In this document: positions 1 through 10,460 of the stretch, piece by piece
How positions within the stretch are numbered: position 1 is the stretch's first letter
How the letters are laid out: each line of letters starts with the position of its first letter
Origin: Pseudoips prasinana
Taxonomy: Eukaryota > Arthropoda > Insecta > Lepidoptera > Nolidae
Assembly (NCBI GenBank): GCA_951640165.1
Contig: OX621242.1
Location: 22,130,001-22,194,000 of the forward strand
Length of the DNA stretch: 64,000 nt
Reading direction: 5' to 3'
The notes under the pieces: generated by a model
What the model saw: only the letters and a program-made list of their open reading frames with translations
Told to the model about the DNA's origin: nothing
Database searches by the model: none
Position numbers and translations under genes: made by a program

Positions 1-1409
1 ATTATTTAAAACAAATGTTAGTAACTCAATTCTAAACTTATAGATAGATATATTAATCAATGTGGTATTATTGTATAGATGTAGTATATGTTATTTTTAA
101 AATTACTTATTACTTTATAATAATTAGTTACTTATGTCATATAAATCTGCATGCAGTCAAATCAGCATAACCTGTACAATTTTATATAACATTTTCATAA
201 ATAAATATATTATAATGATCCTAATTAATCGCACATTAAGGTATTATTTTCGCAAACACAACAAATTAATAGCGAAGGCAAAATTTTATGATGGTGGGCA
301 TTTAATTTAAATATATACATATAACAGAACTAGAAAGAAATGGATATGGTGGTAAAGATTGACCATATTAAGTGCCCAATGTAGATTATGTTCTGGTATA
401 TTCTAATCAGAGAAAAAACATAAGAAGGAATTGCTTCCCTACTTAGCTTATATAATTTAATGTTTTAAAAATAATACTGAAGCCTACCAATACTGCTAGA
501 TATCCCATTTGACAAAAATAATGGCATAAGCCGAGTCATGTAATACATAGCATACTTATAACTTATCACATAAATTCATGAGAATGATCAATAGTGTAAA
601 GAAAAAGTGGAAGTTTTTATAAACATTTGTACAAGAATGTTAGAAGCGCAGTTAATAAGATATCAAATATCTATCATCATATAATATTTGAAATAATAAT
701 TTAACTGACACATGGCATTATAAAGATTTGGTCAATGAGCAACCTTAGGGCACCCCATAACACAAGGTCACATAATATTTGGTAAAATATGTAGTTCAAC
801 CATACATCATAAGTAGTTGAATAATTGAATCCTGGCACCAATTACAAGAAAGGCAAAAGTAAGCTACTAACACGAGCTAACCAGTGCGAATGTTATGTTC
901 TCCATATTGCCTTGACGTCATATCAAAATATCACACTCTGAGATACAAAATGACTATTAGGTTTAAATACCATATAAGCCCACAAATGTACTATATAATT
1001 ACCAAAAATCAAACGTCAAGGGCGAAATACCAAAATAATTTGACAATTCGCAAATTCTAAATTTACCCACTTACCAAGTTCTGTAGGATCCACTAGGTTT
1101 AATTTAGCCACAACGCACTCCAAACCATATTATGAAAATAGAATAAGCAAAATTTATTAATTTTTACTGTAAAATAAAGGAATTAAAAACAAAAGAAGTA
1201 GAAATAATACACAGCACTGGGAAGGGGCAATGCACAGCACCATAAGACATAGACAATTTGAATAGGTTGCCAATGAAATAAAGTCGGACTATAGGTAAAT
1301 TTGACCCGATGCTACCAGCCTGGGCATTAGGCTCACAAATGTTACGCGTCTATCTGTCGCAGTAATTCGCTAATTCTATGAACATTAGAAGACGAATCAA
1401 ATGGAGTAA
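1..1409. other. AT-rich stretch without recognisable genes
   Basis: No ORF with protein-like composition, no convincing splice-bounded exon and no repeat shared with the rest of the window was seen here. The sequence is AT-rich intergenic DNA or intron of a gene outside the window. Confidence 0.5.
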
Positions 1410-1641
1410 AAATTTTGTTTCAGTTCTATGTATGGCGATCCGCCAAAATAATTGTTCTTTTTCTATTTTTGTGTAAAAATCTTAATGCGGTTCACAGAAT
1501 ACATCTACTTACCAAGTTTCAGTAGTACAACTCTTATAGTTTCGGAAAAAAGTGGCTGTGACATACGGACGGACAGACAGACAGACATGACGAATCTATA
1601 AGAGTTCCGTTTTTTGCCACTTGGCTACGGAACCCTAAAAA
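1410..1641. repeat. Dispersed lepidopteran repeat (GACAGACAGACAGACATGACG type)
   Basis: The stretch contains a run of GACA/GACG units (about 1570-1590) followed by a segment ending GGCTACGGAACCCTAAAAA. I recognise this as a very common, strongly conserved dispersed repeat of moth and butterfly genomes. No coding capacity is visible and I do not know its mobilising family. Only one copy lies in this window, so the boundaries are approximate. Confidence 0.55.
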
Positions 1642-2957
1642 CCAATGCAATGCAGTGGCAATCAAAGAATGAATTAAAATGCATGTATCTAGCCGGTATA
1701 AATGCTTGGTTTGGTATGATCCAATTATGAGTTCGCTGGAAGCTTCTAATAAAAAAGTTGGTTGATATGTGGGTGCATGTAACGCCTGTATGCAGTTGGA
1801 TTTTACAGTTTAGAACAATATTGTAATCTAAGCCCTTGGATAGTGCTTTGTGTTGACATTTAAACGATCCTTGCACGCCATCTTTACGTCATATACATAT
1901 TTTTATATATGCACGTAAATTTAGAAAATAAACAACCGGCCTTTTTCTTAAATATCCCCATTTTGGGTAGAGAAAGCTCGTCGTGGTGTTCCCTTTCCAA
2001 CTGGCTACTTAAACTTGCCTCTCTAAACTTCTATAATCCATCCTCTCTACATATCCAAATCATCAAAACATTTAATTTCTTTATTTTCGGGTCCTTTCCA
2101 CAAAAAATTTTAAATTAAAGTAATAGCCATATAGTAGACATACTCGTAGTTCCAAAAGCTTTAATTTTCACGGCATTAATTTTAACTTAATGATTAATAA
2201 TTTTTTTAATAACAAGCATAAATAATTTAGCTTGTCCTTTGGGTGAGTAAATTTGTCTTGTAATTTATTAGGACGTCTTAATACTTAATAAGTGTTGCCA
2301 TGCAAGAAGGATAGGATTAACAAGAAAAAAATCATAAGCTTTTTGCACGAGAATCGCCGAAAACCTTTCAAACCCGAAGAGATATTTTGATAGTTGTTGA
2401 TAAATACGGCTTTTTTAAATTCTCGAATGAGATTCAAAAGTTAATAACGTATAAGTGTAAAATAATTATTGCTTTTATAACACAACATCGATTCCAATAC
2501 TAACTAAAAAGTATATAATAATTTGAGCTGTATACTAAAATATTATAACAATGAAGTTGGTGTCAATAATTCTTCGAGCATTTAGCAATAATTATGTAAA
2601 TACTTAATATTCTATTCTTGATAAAACCTATTTGGACGGTTAATATGTAGTAATTATAGAGATTGTCTTGTCTAGAAGGTTGTATATTTTATGATTTTAA
2701 TTGTCAATTTTAGCCGCCTGCATGATCCTTCGATCGAATATCATGAGCGGTACTAAAACATGCCATTTTGAATCGGCATCTATGCTTTCGAAGTTTGACA
2801 AATCGATTTATATATTTTACTAGCTATCAGTTATCACCATATTATTATGCCGTCAGTAATGTCTAACGTATAATATTTAAATAATTATTTTAATGCATAA
2901 TTTTTTTCGTACCTCTCATTTTACGAAAAAACTAATGGCCTATGGGTGGGTTTATTT
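1642..2957. other. AT-rich upstream region, nothing recognised
   Basis: No exon, RNA gene or repeat shared with the rest of the window was recognised. The right end runs into the hairpin and upstream region of the HYPK-like gene. Confidence 0.45.
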
Positions 2958-2998
2958 CATAAAGTTAGTATACCTACGGAAGGTATACTAACTTTATG
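2958..2998. repeat. Perfect 18-bp-arm hairpin upstream of the HYPK-like gene
   Basis: Arms 2958-2975 and 2981-2998 are exact reverse complements separated by the 5-nt loop ACGGA. A direct copy of GGTTTATTTCA-like sequence lies on each side (near 2949-2958 and 2998-3008), which could be a target duplication. It lies about 155 bp upstream of the HYPK start codon. Confidence 0.85.
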
Positions 2999-3152
2999 GT
3001 TTATTTCAGTGTCAAACTCTTTGACATATAAAATAACCTCAAATTGTAATTTAATTTGGTTGTTTGTTAGTGTGAAAAGTCAAAAATGCTAGCACATTAT
3101 AATTGAATGCTATAATTTTCGATAAGTGTCCGTACATAAAAAAAGACTTAAC

Positions 3153-3311
3153 ATGGCTGACGAAGAAATCAATGGTGATACAGATGACATCCAGGTTGAT
3201 AAAGATAAGACACAGAAGAAGACTGCCAAACACGACAGTGGAGTTGCAGACTTAGAGAAGGTCACAGATTACGCCGAAGAAAAGGAAATATCTTCACAGG
3301 ACATATCCGGG
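3153..3311 (+). CDS. HYPK: HYPK-like gene, coding exon 1
   Basis: 159 nt, 53 codons, from ATG to the donor GG|GTAACT. It encodes the acidic leader and the conserved KHDSG..DLEKVTDYAEEKE block. Confidence 0.93.
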
Positions 3312-6300
3312 GTAACTACAATTCTTAACTTTCATTTTATTTGTGTAATGAACTTGAATGTTGTTATGGTGGTATGATGTTTATAGGTTATGATGATATA
3401 CCTTTCTGTTGCTTTTTGTTTAGCATCCTGTGGGAAGTATCAAATCCAGTAAGCCTCTTAAGTGGTCTAATGACCACAGATGTGACTTTTTAAATTCATT
3501 ATCAAAGTATTCTACAAAAAAAATACTAGCATATTAAAAGCACTGGAACACATTGTACAGTGCTTCCACACAACAATAACAATAAATCCTGTGGCTTCTT
3601 ATATGCTAGTTTTTTTTTGTAGAATATGGTATTTATAGTTTGTTTTTGATGTCCCCAATACTGCAGAAACCCATAATTTTCTGAAAAAAGATCATGCTCA
3701 TCTCCCTTCAGCAACTATACAGATGATCTGGTCAGTAATGGTCACAGTTCTAATATAACCTAACTCAATTGTATTAATAACAGTATCTTGCTAAAATATA
3801 GAAAACAATTTACATTCAATTGTTATTGTGTATTCGTATGTATGTACATTACCAATTGAATTTTAAGGACTCATATTCATAAATTATTTGATATATTTTT
3901 CTCTCACTTCAGCTTGGCAATTCTTCAGGCTATGTCCATAACTTTGGTTCGCCTGCGGATCTCAGCATTTCTGATTTGATCTTGCAGGAAAGTCTAAGCG
4001 TAGCCCTTTCCATTACTTGTTTGGTGAAAATACAATACAATAACATAAAGAATAACTTGTAATTGTTTTTTGTATGTAAATTGATTTGGCCTGGAATAGA
4101 AATTGTTATACTACCGACATCATCAGTATCTAGGGATACCTTAAACCTAGATTATTTAATTTTAAAACATTGTTGCTGAGGCCAATACACCAGCTAAAAC
4201 ATGATATCAAGGTTGTGGTCACATTATGGCAGTACTGGGGATATGGCTGAATGGCACACAGGTAGATGTTGTGTTTTTACACTGAGACAGGATTGAGTTT
4301 CTTCCATTTACTATATCAGAAAATTCTTCATAAATTTTTAGGTATTAGATGAAATGTGAAATATCCCTCGATTCTGTTGATGTTGGTTCATGTGGCAAAT
4401 GTCATGTTGTATTATTGCTTCAAGCAATTTAATTAATCAGATTTACAAATATATATTTCAATTATGATTTTAGAGGTGCCCCAAGTTGGGGTAAATTTCT
4501 GAATACACCTATGAAAAGTTAGACATTACATTTACCAACTTGTGGTCAGTTTTGGAATTTTAGGGTGTATAGGGTTTATAAGTAATTTTTATGTAGCAGA
4601 AAATTAACCTTCAATTGATGTACCAACTTCTGGTTAAATATCTATCCTCTTTGTTGTGTTTCTTACTCATTGTATGTTCTGTATAAGGTTTAGGTGAATA
4701 ATAATAATGTGAGGATTGCTGAGAGAAACAGTATCTTGTGTTTAATAGATATAAGTGAGTATAAAGTAAGAGAGTAATACTACAATTTCCAGCAAGAAAA
4801 TTTATAGAACAAAGTTTGGATATGTAGAGTGAATTTTGATGTTCATTGTTTCATATTATGATTCCAGGCACTGTCCTTAATTGGTGATAGAAGAAACAAA
4901 GAGGCTGCAGAACGTTTGGAGAAAGAGAAAGAACTTCAAAAAGTTGCAGTAAAGAAAGATGATATAGAGTTAATTGTAAGTATTTGCCTTAATGTTTATG
5001 CAACATTCTTGAATGGTACATATAGTTCTTTGGCAATATAGCTTTACTGATTTATGGCAGTATGCAACACTGCATGTTAGTTTTTAATATCACAAATAAT
5101 GTTTTAATTCTCTGACTTTCTCATCCCAATATCTAAATGTGTCGCCAAATTTAGGGGATTGTTCTTTCTTTTTATATGCACTGTCACCTAGAGTATTGTG
5201 TTGTTGAATTTGATGAAGCTAGGTAGTATTTAAGAAGGAGAAGGAAGAGACAGGCTGCTACTCACACACTGCATAATTAGCTAGAGTTGCAGGCTGTCCC
5301 TTTGAGTATGAATTGAAGAACACTGACTGAGGTACATCATAAATAATACATGTTTAATATACTGTCAGTGTTTTTCAGTTTATACTCACACTGTTCAGAG
5401 TTAGCTATAGTTGCAGCCTGTCTCAGAGTATGAACTGAAGAATACTGACTGAAGTTCATTAAATGTAAATCATGTTTAATATACTTCAGTCAGTGTTAGA
5501 ATAGAATAGTGTCAGTCAGTGTTCTGCAGTTTATTCTCACACTGTTCATAGTTAGCTAGAGTTGCAGTCTGTCCCTTTGAGTATGAACTGAAGAACACTG
5601 ACTGAAGTACATACATTAAAAATAAATCATGTTTAATATACTTCAGTCAGTGTTCTTCAGTTCATACTCACACTGTTCAGAGTTAGCTAGAGTTGCAGCC
5701 TGTACCTATTTTTGTATACTACCCAGCTTCACAATACATAAAATACTCTAGGTGACAGTGCATGCATGCAAAGTTTAAATTACAAATAAATAATTAATTG
5801 CCAGGTTAGTCAAATTCATAGCCTTCTTTATCAACCTTGAATAATGGTCACTTGATATTAGTTTACATCTCTTATTTTATTAAAAGAATAAGAATACACC
5901 CACTTGGATCTAATTTCTTCTTATCATATTCATTCTTGATTTATCATTCTACTTTCTACCTTTACAACTGCTGTAGAGACTTTCCAATGAAAATTTCTTC
6001 ACTGCATTTATGTTAGATGAAAAATGTAATATAACTAAATATCTTGGGACAGCTAAAACACTACCATCCAATCCCAAACTAGGCAGAGCCTGTTGTACTG
6101 TAGTAACCAGCCAACTGATAATCTTACTCATGTATTTCTAAATATACACTTATTATAGATAAATTACACCAAGACACACAGAACAAATAATCGTGCTGAT
6201 CACACAAATAGTTGGGGATTGAACCAACAACCATTGGCTTAGCAGTCAGGATCACTTTACTAGACCAAGAGGCCAGTTAAGAGCTCTTACACACGAGCGG

Positions 6301-7268
6301 CATGTTCCCAACGGCAGAGGTAACTGCAGCCGTCGACGCACGTCGGCGGCAACCGTCGACATTTCAACTTCGAAGATCAGCGGCAGCCGTCGTCTGCTCT
6401 CTTAGTATAGGAGTCAGTTGTAAAATGGATTCCGAAGAAGAAACACTGTTATTGCTTTTACTACGACGGAAACGAAAAATAAAAACACGTTCAATGTGGG
6501 TTCAAGAAATATTAATCAATAGAGATCAAGATGGGCATTTTTTTACTCTCTATCCACTGTTCGAAGAAACGAGCAAAAGTTTTTCAATTATTTTCGAATG
6601 TCCATTGCTTCTTTTGATGAGCTAACGGCTATCATAATAACTACAACTGCAAGTGTCGCTATAGGCCGACTGACGCGACGCGTCGACGGCAGCCGCCGAC
6701 ACGTGGCGTCGGATACAGTTACCTCTGCCGCTGGCAACATGCCGCTCGTGTGTATGAGCTCTAAGTCAGTATAAGATGACACCTTAATTTGGGATTTCTC
6801 TAATATAGTATTCATTATTCTTAGTAGTAGCAGAAAACATTGTAATTCTTTTAAAGGTGCAATCTGACTCACATTTAAATATGAGGTTTTTGAAGTGTAA
6901 CCTTGATATATATAAAGAAAAAAAAAAATGTTTCATATATTTTTATATTATTAAATAGAAATGCGTATTTGTAAGTTAAAGGTTTAGTTGCATGATCCAA
7001 AAGAAGTAACATTCAATTGACATAGAGCATAGCATCAGTTGTTATAATTAATAAATGAGATTACATAATATTCTGTGATCTCATTTAATCATTAGACTGT
7101 TTTTCTAACACAGTTATATGAAAACTATATGTATAGTATTTATTATAATAACATTATTTTTAATAATTTCAGGTCAAAGAGATGGAAATATCCAGAACAT
7201 TAGCAGAAAGAACTTTAAGAGAACACCGAGGTGATGTGGTAGCAGCTCTCACAACTCTCACAAATTAA
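3153..7268 (+). CDS. HYPK: HYPK-like protein (huntingtin-interacting protein K homologue), 3 exons
   Basis: Joined exons 3153-3311, 4868-4975 and 7173-7268 encode 120 residues, the usual length of HYPK (about 120-130). The N-terminal third is acidic and low-complexity. It is followed by the family signature KHDSGVADLEKVTDYAEEKE (residues about 27-46), then IGDRR and a charged helical middle, and a C-terminal UBA-like three-helix region starting VKEMEISR and ending with LTN. HYPK binds the NatA N-terminal acetyltransferase (Naa15/Naa10) near the ribosome exit tunnel and regulates it. All splice sites are GT-AG (GTAACT and GTAAGT donors) and both introns are phase 0. An in-frame GTG 27 nt upstream is not needed; the ATG at 3153 gives the expected acidic start. 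The introns carry several transposons. Confidence 0.95.
3509..3626. repeat. Small foldback element (about 118 bp) in HYPK intron 1
   Basis: Arms of about 26 bp, with core TACTAGCATAT on the left and ATATGCTAGT on the right, each next to an A/T tract and TTCTAC/GTAGAA, face each other around a roughly 65-bp centre. It looks like a very short MITE. No other copy was noticed in the window. Confidence 0.55.
4868..4975 (+). CDS. HYPK: HYPK-like gene, coding exon 2
   Basis: 108 nt, 36 codons, flanked by a TTCCAG acceptor and a GTAAGT donor. It encodes ALSLIGDRRNKEAAERL and the following charged helix, which matches the SVIGDRR..KQEREKELAKV region of animal HYPK. Confidence 0.93.
5177..5762. mobile_element. 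586-bp inverted-repeat element with internal palindromic repeats, in HYPK intron 2
   Basis: The ends are 21-bp perfect inverted repeats (TGCACTGTCACCTAGAGTATT and its complement), with weaker similarity reaching about 55 bp inward. The middle is built from direct and inverted copies of short modules such as ACTTCAGTCAGTGTTCTTCAG and TTAGCTAGAGTTGCAG, so it is a set of nested palindromes. There is no ORF. It behaves like a MITE or foldback element of unknown superfamily. A diverged inverted relative lies at about 8230-8535. Confidence 0.7.
6281..6761. mobile_element. PIF/Harbinger MITE with 3-bp TAA duplication
   Basis: The terminal inverted repeats begin GAGCTCTTACACACGAGC on the left and GAGCTCATACACACGAGC on the right, and pair over about 45 bp. 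Both ends are flanked by TAA (6278-6280 and 6762-6764), the 3-bp target duplication typical of PIF/Harbinger. The interior holds the beginning of a Harbinger-type transposase gene (separate entry), so this is an internal-deletion derivative of an autonomous transposon rather than an anonymous MITE. Confidence 0.85.
6425..6640 (+). pseudogene. Truncated N-terminus of a Harbinger (HARBI1-like) transposase
   Basis: From the ATG at 6425 the frame reads MDSEEETLLLLLLRRKRK, then WVQEILINRDQDGHFFTLYPLF, close to the start of HARBI1/PIF transposases (acidic-Leu-Arg leader, then W-V-x-x-I..R...G.F.TL). After ETSK the frame slips by one nucleotide; the next frame continues FFNYFRMSIASFDEL, the next conserved block of the family. 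Everything after that, including the DDE nuclease, is absent. It lies inside the Harbinger MITE. Confidence 0.8.
7173..7268 (+). CDS. HYPK: HYPK-like gene, last coding exon
   Basis: 96 nt including the TAA stop, after a TTTCAG acceptor. It encodes the C-terminal UBA-like helices (VKEMEISRTLAERTLREH.. ending in ALTTLTN), the most conserved part of HYPK and the NatA-binding region. Confidence 0.94.
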   Translation, partial: VKEMEISRTLAERTLREHRGDVVAALTTLTN

Positions 7269-7425
7269 TGTGATTTGTATTTATAAGCTATGTTCTTTAC
7301 CAACTGTCATATATTTGAATAGAGTTTTCTATCCTAAGATATTTATTTACTTATGTACTCTATTATTTATGGGGCAATCCATGTCATCCACATATGAATT
7401 GAAAACAATTATTTCGGGTAGTAAA

Positions 7426-7757
7426 TCTATCTACATATAATAAAATCGTAAGAAAGTTAAAACTGTACATTGAATATTTTTAAAAAGGTTAGGTACTTGG
7501 GGCTTGATCTACAATCGATATTGAAGCCAAAAATATAGTATTTAGAATTTTTGTCTGTTTGTCTGTAATACATACAGACCCATACATACAGATCCGGGCT
7601 AAACCCAAAAAGTACTGCATGGATTTACTTAAAATTTGTATGAATATTACTAAGAGGGTCAACATATAGGCTACATATTTTCACGCTATCACCTACGGGG
7701 AAGGAGCTGTGATAATTTATAAAATGTAACGCGAGTAAAATCGCAGGGCACAGCTAG
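7426..7757 (+). mobile_element. Non-autonomous Helitron (332 bp)
   Basis: The 5' end is TCTATCTACATATAAT directly after an A. The 3' end is a stem-loop (GCGAGTAAAATCGC, 7731-7744) followed by GCAGGGCACAG and CTAG, then T. TC start, CTAG end, a hairpin about 10 nt before the end and insertion between A and T without target duplication are Helitron hallmarks. The interior matches the copy at 20557-20830. No Rep/helicase ORF. Confidence 0.82.
7439..7444 (+). promoter_or_regulatory. Candidate poly(A) signal AATAAA for the HYPK-like gene
   Basis: This is the first canonical AATAAA after the HYPK stop codon (about 170 nt downstream), and it lies just inside the 5' end of a Helitron. A weaker AATAGA occurs at 7318-7323 before the transposon. 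Which one is used cannot be read from sequence. Confidence 0.35.
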
Positions 7758-7813
7758 TATAAATATAAAACATGTGGGTCACAACAACTATTCACAATAG
7801 AGTTGATGAGTGA

Positions 7814-8085
7814 CCGTCGGCTCTACGAGCTATGTAAGTATAATCTATACATACATAGCTCGTAGAGCCGACGGCCGCTGCAGTAGAAAGTTACTCGAGT
7901 GGCGACCACGAACCGGAAGACGCAGCCTGAGACGAAGACCCCCTTCAAGATGGACCGATGATCTTGTCAGGGTTGCTGTAAGTCACTGGATGCGGATAGC
8001 ACAAGACTGGTAGTTGTGGAGATTTGAAGGGGAGGCCTTTGTCAAGCCGTGGGCTTCTTTCGGCTGATATGATGATGATGATGAG
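7814..8085 (+). mobile_element. 3' end of an RTE-like LINE with inverted duplication at its 5' junction
   Basis: 7852-8085 encodes the end of an RTE-type reverse transcriptase ORF (WRPRTGRRSLRRRPPSRWTD, then DLVRVAVSHWMRIAQDW), a short 3' UTR and a GATGATGATGA tail. Its first 23 bp (7852-7874) are repeated in exact inverted orientation at 7814-7836, with a 15-nt spacer. Related 3' ends occur at 37340 (-) and 40070 (+). Confidence 0.75.
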
Positions 8086-8229
8086 TCTATACTTATCTTG
8101 TTTTAATGAAATGGGAGAGAAAGTTGTAGCAGTTTTAGATAAATATACTTCTCTACATCTGAGTGCTGAAACACTGAATCTAACCACATTTAGGAGCCAT
8201 TAAAAGTCCTTTTTGAGTTATATTTACAC

Positions 8230-8535
8230 TAATGTCATGTGACAATTGTTCAAGGTTTAGACTAGGAAATTGACAGCATCATCATGAATTCAACATGCTA
8301 TTTAGATGAGAATCATGTTAAATGGAATTTTCACCACTGTTATAAATAGTTCATACTCACTCTCTTGTTCAGAGCTGTGTTGGCTTATTGAGTTGAAGTC
8401 AGTTCCTTCTTTCTTTAATAGCACTTAGCTTTACCTAATTCTATACTCTAGGCAATATTACACATATAAGAAAGAACAATTACCCTAAATATGGAGAAAT
8501 ATTTAGATATTAGGCAGTGAATATTGGGGAATTGA
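8230..8535 (-). repeat. Diverged relative of the composite inverted-repeat element
   Basis: The reverse complement of about 8400-8535 aligns, with gaps, to the left flank and left end of the 5177-5762 element (CTAATATCTAAAT..TTTAGG..TTGTTCTTTCTT..CCTAGAGTAT). It also holds a TTCAGAGCTGTGTTGGC-like module. It is a decayed copy with unclear ends. Confidence 0.4.
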
Positions 8536-8603
8536 TATTTATTTTATTTTATTGGAAACTGCTGTGTAGCATTGCAAACTTACAGTACTGCCGTTCTTAC
8601 ATG

Positions 8604-8765
8604 TGGCGGGCTCGTTGGCGTGGTTGGTAAATACTTGCTTTTCACGCTGCATGTCGTCGTGGGTTCGATTCCCGGACTGATATTTGTGTGCATTTACTAT
8701 GTCTGTTTGTCTAGAGTATGTGTGTAATTATCTATATAAGTATGTATTTACAAAAGAAAAGTAGT
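8604..8765 (+). mobile_element. tRNA-derived SINE, family B
   Basis: The head shows pol III internal promoter boxes: an A-box-like TGGCGTGGTTGG (8616-8627) and a B box GGTTCGATTCC (8662-8672). A tail runs GGACTGATATTTGTG to ACAAAAGAAAAGTAG. The spacing and lack of a clean cloverleaf make this a SINE, not a tRNA gene. Other copies: 40680 (+, split by a Helitron) and 56045-56170 (-). Confidence 0.75.
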
Positions 8766-8892
8766 TTAATATGTATATTACATTATAGAGAAGTGTGTGA
8801 ATTGTGTATATTATATTATAGATTGAAGGAAATCATTGGTTATTGCGTGCAAAAGTAATATGCTTTAGGTTAAAATCGAGTGATTAGAGAAT

Positions 8893-8943
8893 GGCCTAGC
8901 TGCATTGCTAGCTATCTACCATAGCTAGCAATGCTGCTAGGCC
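8893..8943. repeat. 23-bp-arm hairpin
   Basis: Arms 8893-8915 and 8921-8943 are reverse complements with one mismatch, around the 5-nt loop CTACC. No coding or known element context. Confidence 0.8.
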
Positions 8944-9412
8944 TGCCTTCTTAAATCTCAAAATAATTAATAGTATTGTCGATCCTGGCACATTGTATGT
9001 GATGTATTACTTCTTCCATCATACGTGAGCAGCGAAGTCGCGGTTACTGCGTGACGCGGCACACTGCAAATCAGCCGTTATAGCAAACGACTCACAATAC
9101 TATAGCCGCTCATGAGGCGCTGTTCTTGAAGTTAGGTACCGAGGTGCCCGATGAATATATAGACGGGTAGCTGCAAAAGTAGTTTAATTTCCAAATGTTT
9201 CCATGCTTGTGTTAAGCCATTTCAGAGGCCTTAATGGCAGCTTAAATATCTCTATCACTAGGGAAACCACTGATCTTGTGCATAAATAAGTAAAAACTCT
9301 GATTGTGTAGTTTTCTCAGTCTTGTTTGGTGCCCCTTTGGTCAGCAGAGCCATTCATGATTCATGAAGATGTATTAAATGCCAGTACAGGTCTGGTAATT
9401 TATTTTATACAT

Positions 9413-9992
9413 CAGAACGTTCGGCTAATCGAGATAGTGAGTAGGTTGCTACTAGGCGGATTATGACGCGTGATTATACCAGCCAAGTAATTTGTGACAC
9501 ACCAGTTCGCTAGATACAAGGATAAATGTATGGCTGAACTAAACACCTTAGTGAAACGGTTAATGCCTATAGATTTTGTGACGAAATTGTGATTGCTTGT
9601 ACACTTCCGAACTGTTCTGTCACAAATTGACTGCACGTGTGGCGCAGTGGCTAAGACAGTCGCCTCGCCTCTTCGTGTCGCGGGTTCGAGTCCCGCGCCG
9701 GATAACTATTTGTGTGACCCATAAATAATTGTTCTGAGTCTCGATGTAATTTGTGTCCGTCTATTATATGTTTGTAAAGTTGGTGCGACACAGGGATTAG
9801 ATTCCCTAATACGGGCGTTGTCTTTAAAAGAAAAAGAAAAGAAGTTTTGTATCAGTGTCCCGTTGTAGTCTGAAAGTTGGTGTAAAACAGAAATTCAATC
9901 AATCACCTGGCTGGTGTCTTTATGCATCACAATATCGTCACAATCTGCCTAAGTAGCAACCAGCTCTCTATCACGATTGGCCGAACGTTCTG
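9413..9992. mobile_element. hAT-like MITE with long inverted repeats, interrupted by a SINE
   Basis: Ends beginning CAGAACGTTCGGC pair as diverged inverted repeats over about 75 bp (left arm to about 9488, right arm from about 9915). The CAG..CTG ends are flanked by similar 8-mers (TTATACAT and ATATTCAT, 6 of 8 identical), as expected for an old hAT 8-bp target duplication. There is no transposase. A family A SINE sits in the middle. Confidence 0.55.
9629..9830 (+). mobile_element. tRNA-derived SINE, family A (most complete copy)
   Basis: A box TGGCGCAGTGG (9640-9650) and B box GGTTCGAGTCC (9683-9693) are both intact, followed by a non-tRNA body (AACTATTTGTGTGACC..GACACAGGGATTAGATTCCC). Similar, more decayed copies lie at 14521, 27060 and 39294. 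The insert splits a hAT-like MITE. Confidence 0.8.
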
Positions 9993-10234
9993 ATATTCAT
10001 AATTTATTGAAACCATTTTAGTGTCTCTTTTTTTCTTGATCGTGTAGTGGGCAGTGGTTACCCTGATGTCAGAGTTGTTCTAACGATGCAATCTAGTCTC
10101 AGGCATGGCTTATCGACCGTTGTTCCATCTATAGATTGACCTTGTGCCTAGGCGCTTTAACACGCTGATCATTTAAGAACCGGTGAATTCTATGAGCGCT
10201 TCTATTGCTATGTCTATTTATTTTGTCATCATCA

Positions 10235-10460
10235 TCAGCCTGATATCGTATAGTGCTGGACATAGGCCTCCTCCAAAGGTTAATTTAACGTTGACATTTG
10301 GAGGTGTTTGCCTCCTAGTCATCGCGCTTGGCTTGCGTGCTGGCGATCGCAGTAAGGGGGTAGTTAGTACACAGGTGGCGCTAATGCCTGACTACCTGGT
10401 TTATCCCTTAGTCGCCTTTTGCGACACCCACGGGATGGTAAGGGGTGGCCTTGTTATTCT
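10235..10460 (+). repeat. Dispersed repeat with TGGACATAGGCCTCC start
   Basis: The segment shows CTGGACATAGGCCTCC, GGCGATCGCAGTAAGG and CCCACGGGATGG modules, which recur in the same order at 38050-38290 and 63388-63600 and in reverse at 10880-11085 and 61970-62112. It is an old dispersed retroposon-like family, and the open frame across it looks fortuitous. Confidence 0.55.

Noticed and set aside
9640..9700. tRNA gene (A and B boxes at 9640 and 9683; similar at 8616 and 52862)
   Set aside because: No full cloverleaf, a non-tRNA body follows, and several diverged copies exist; SINEs explain them better.
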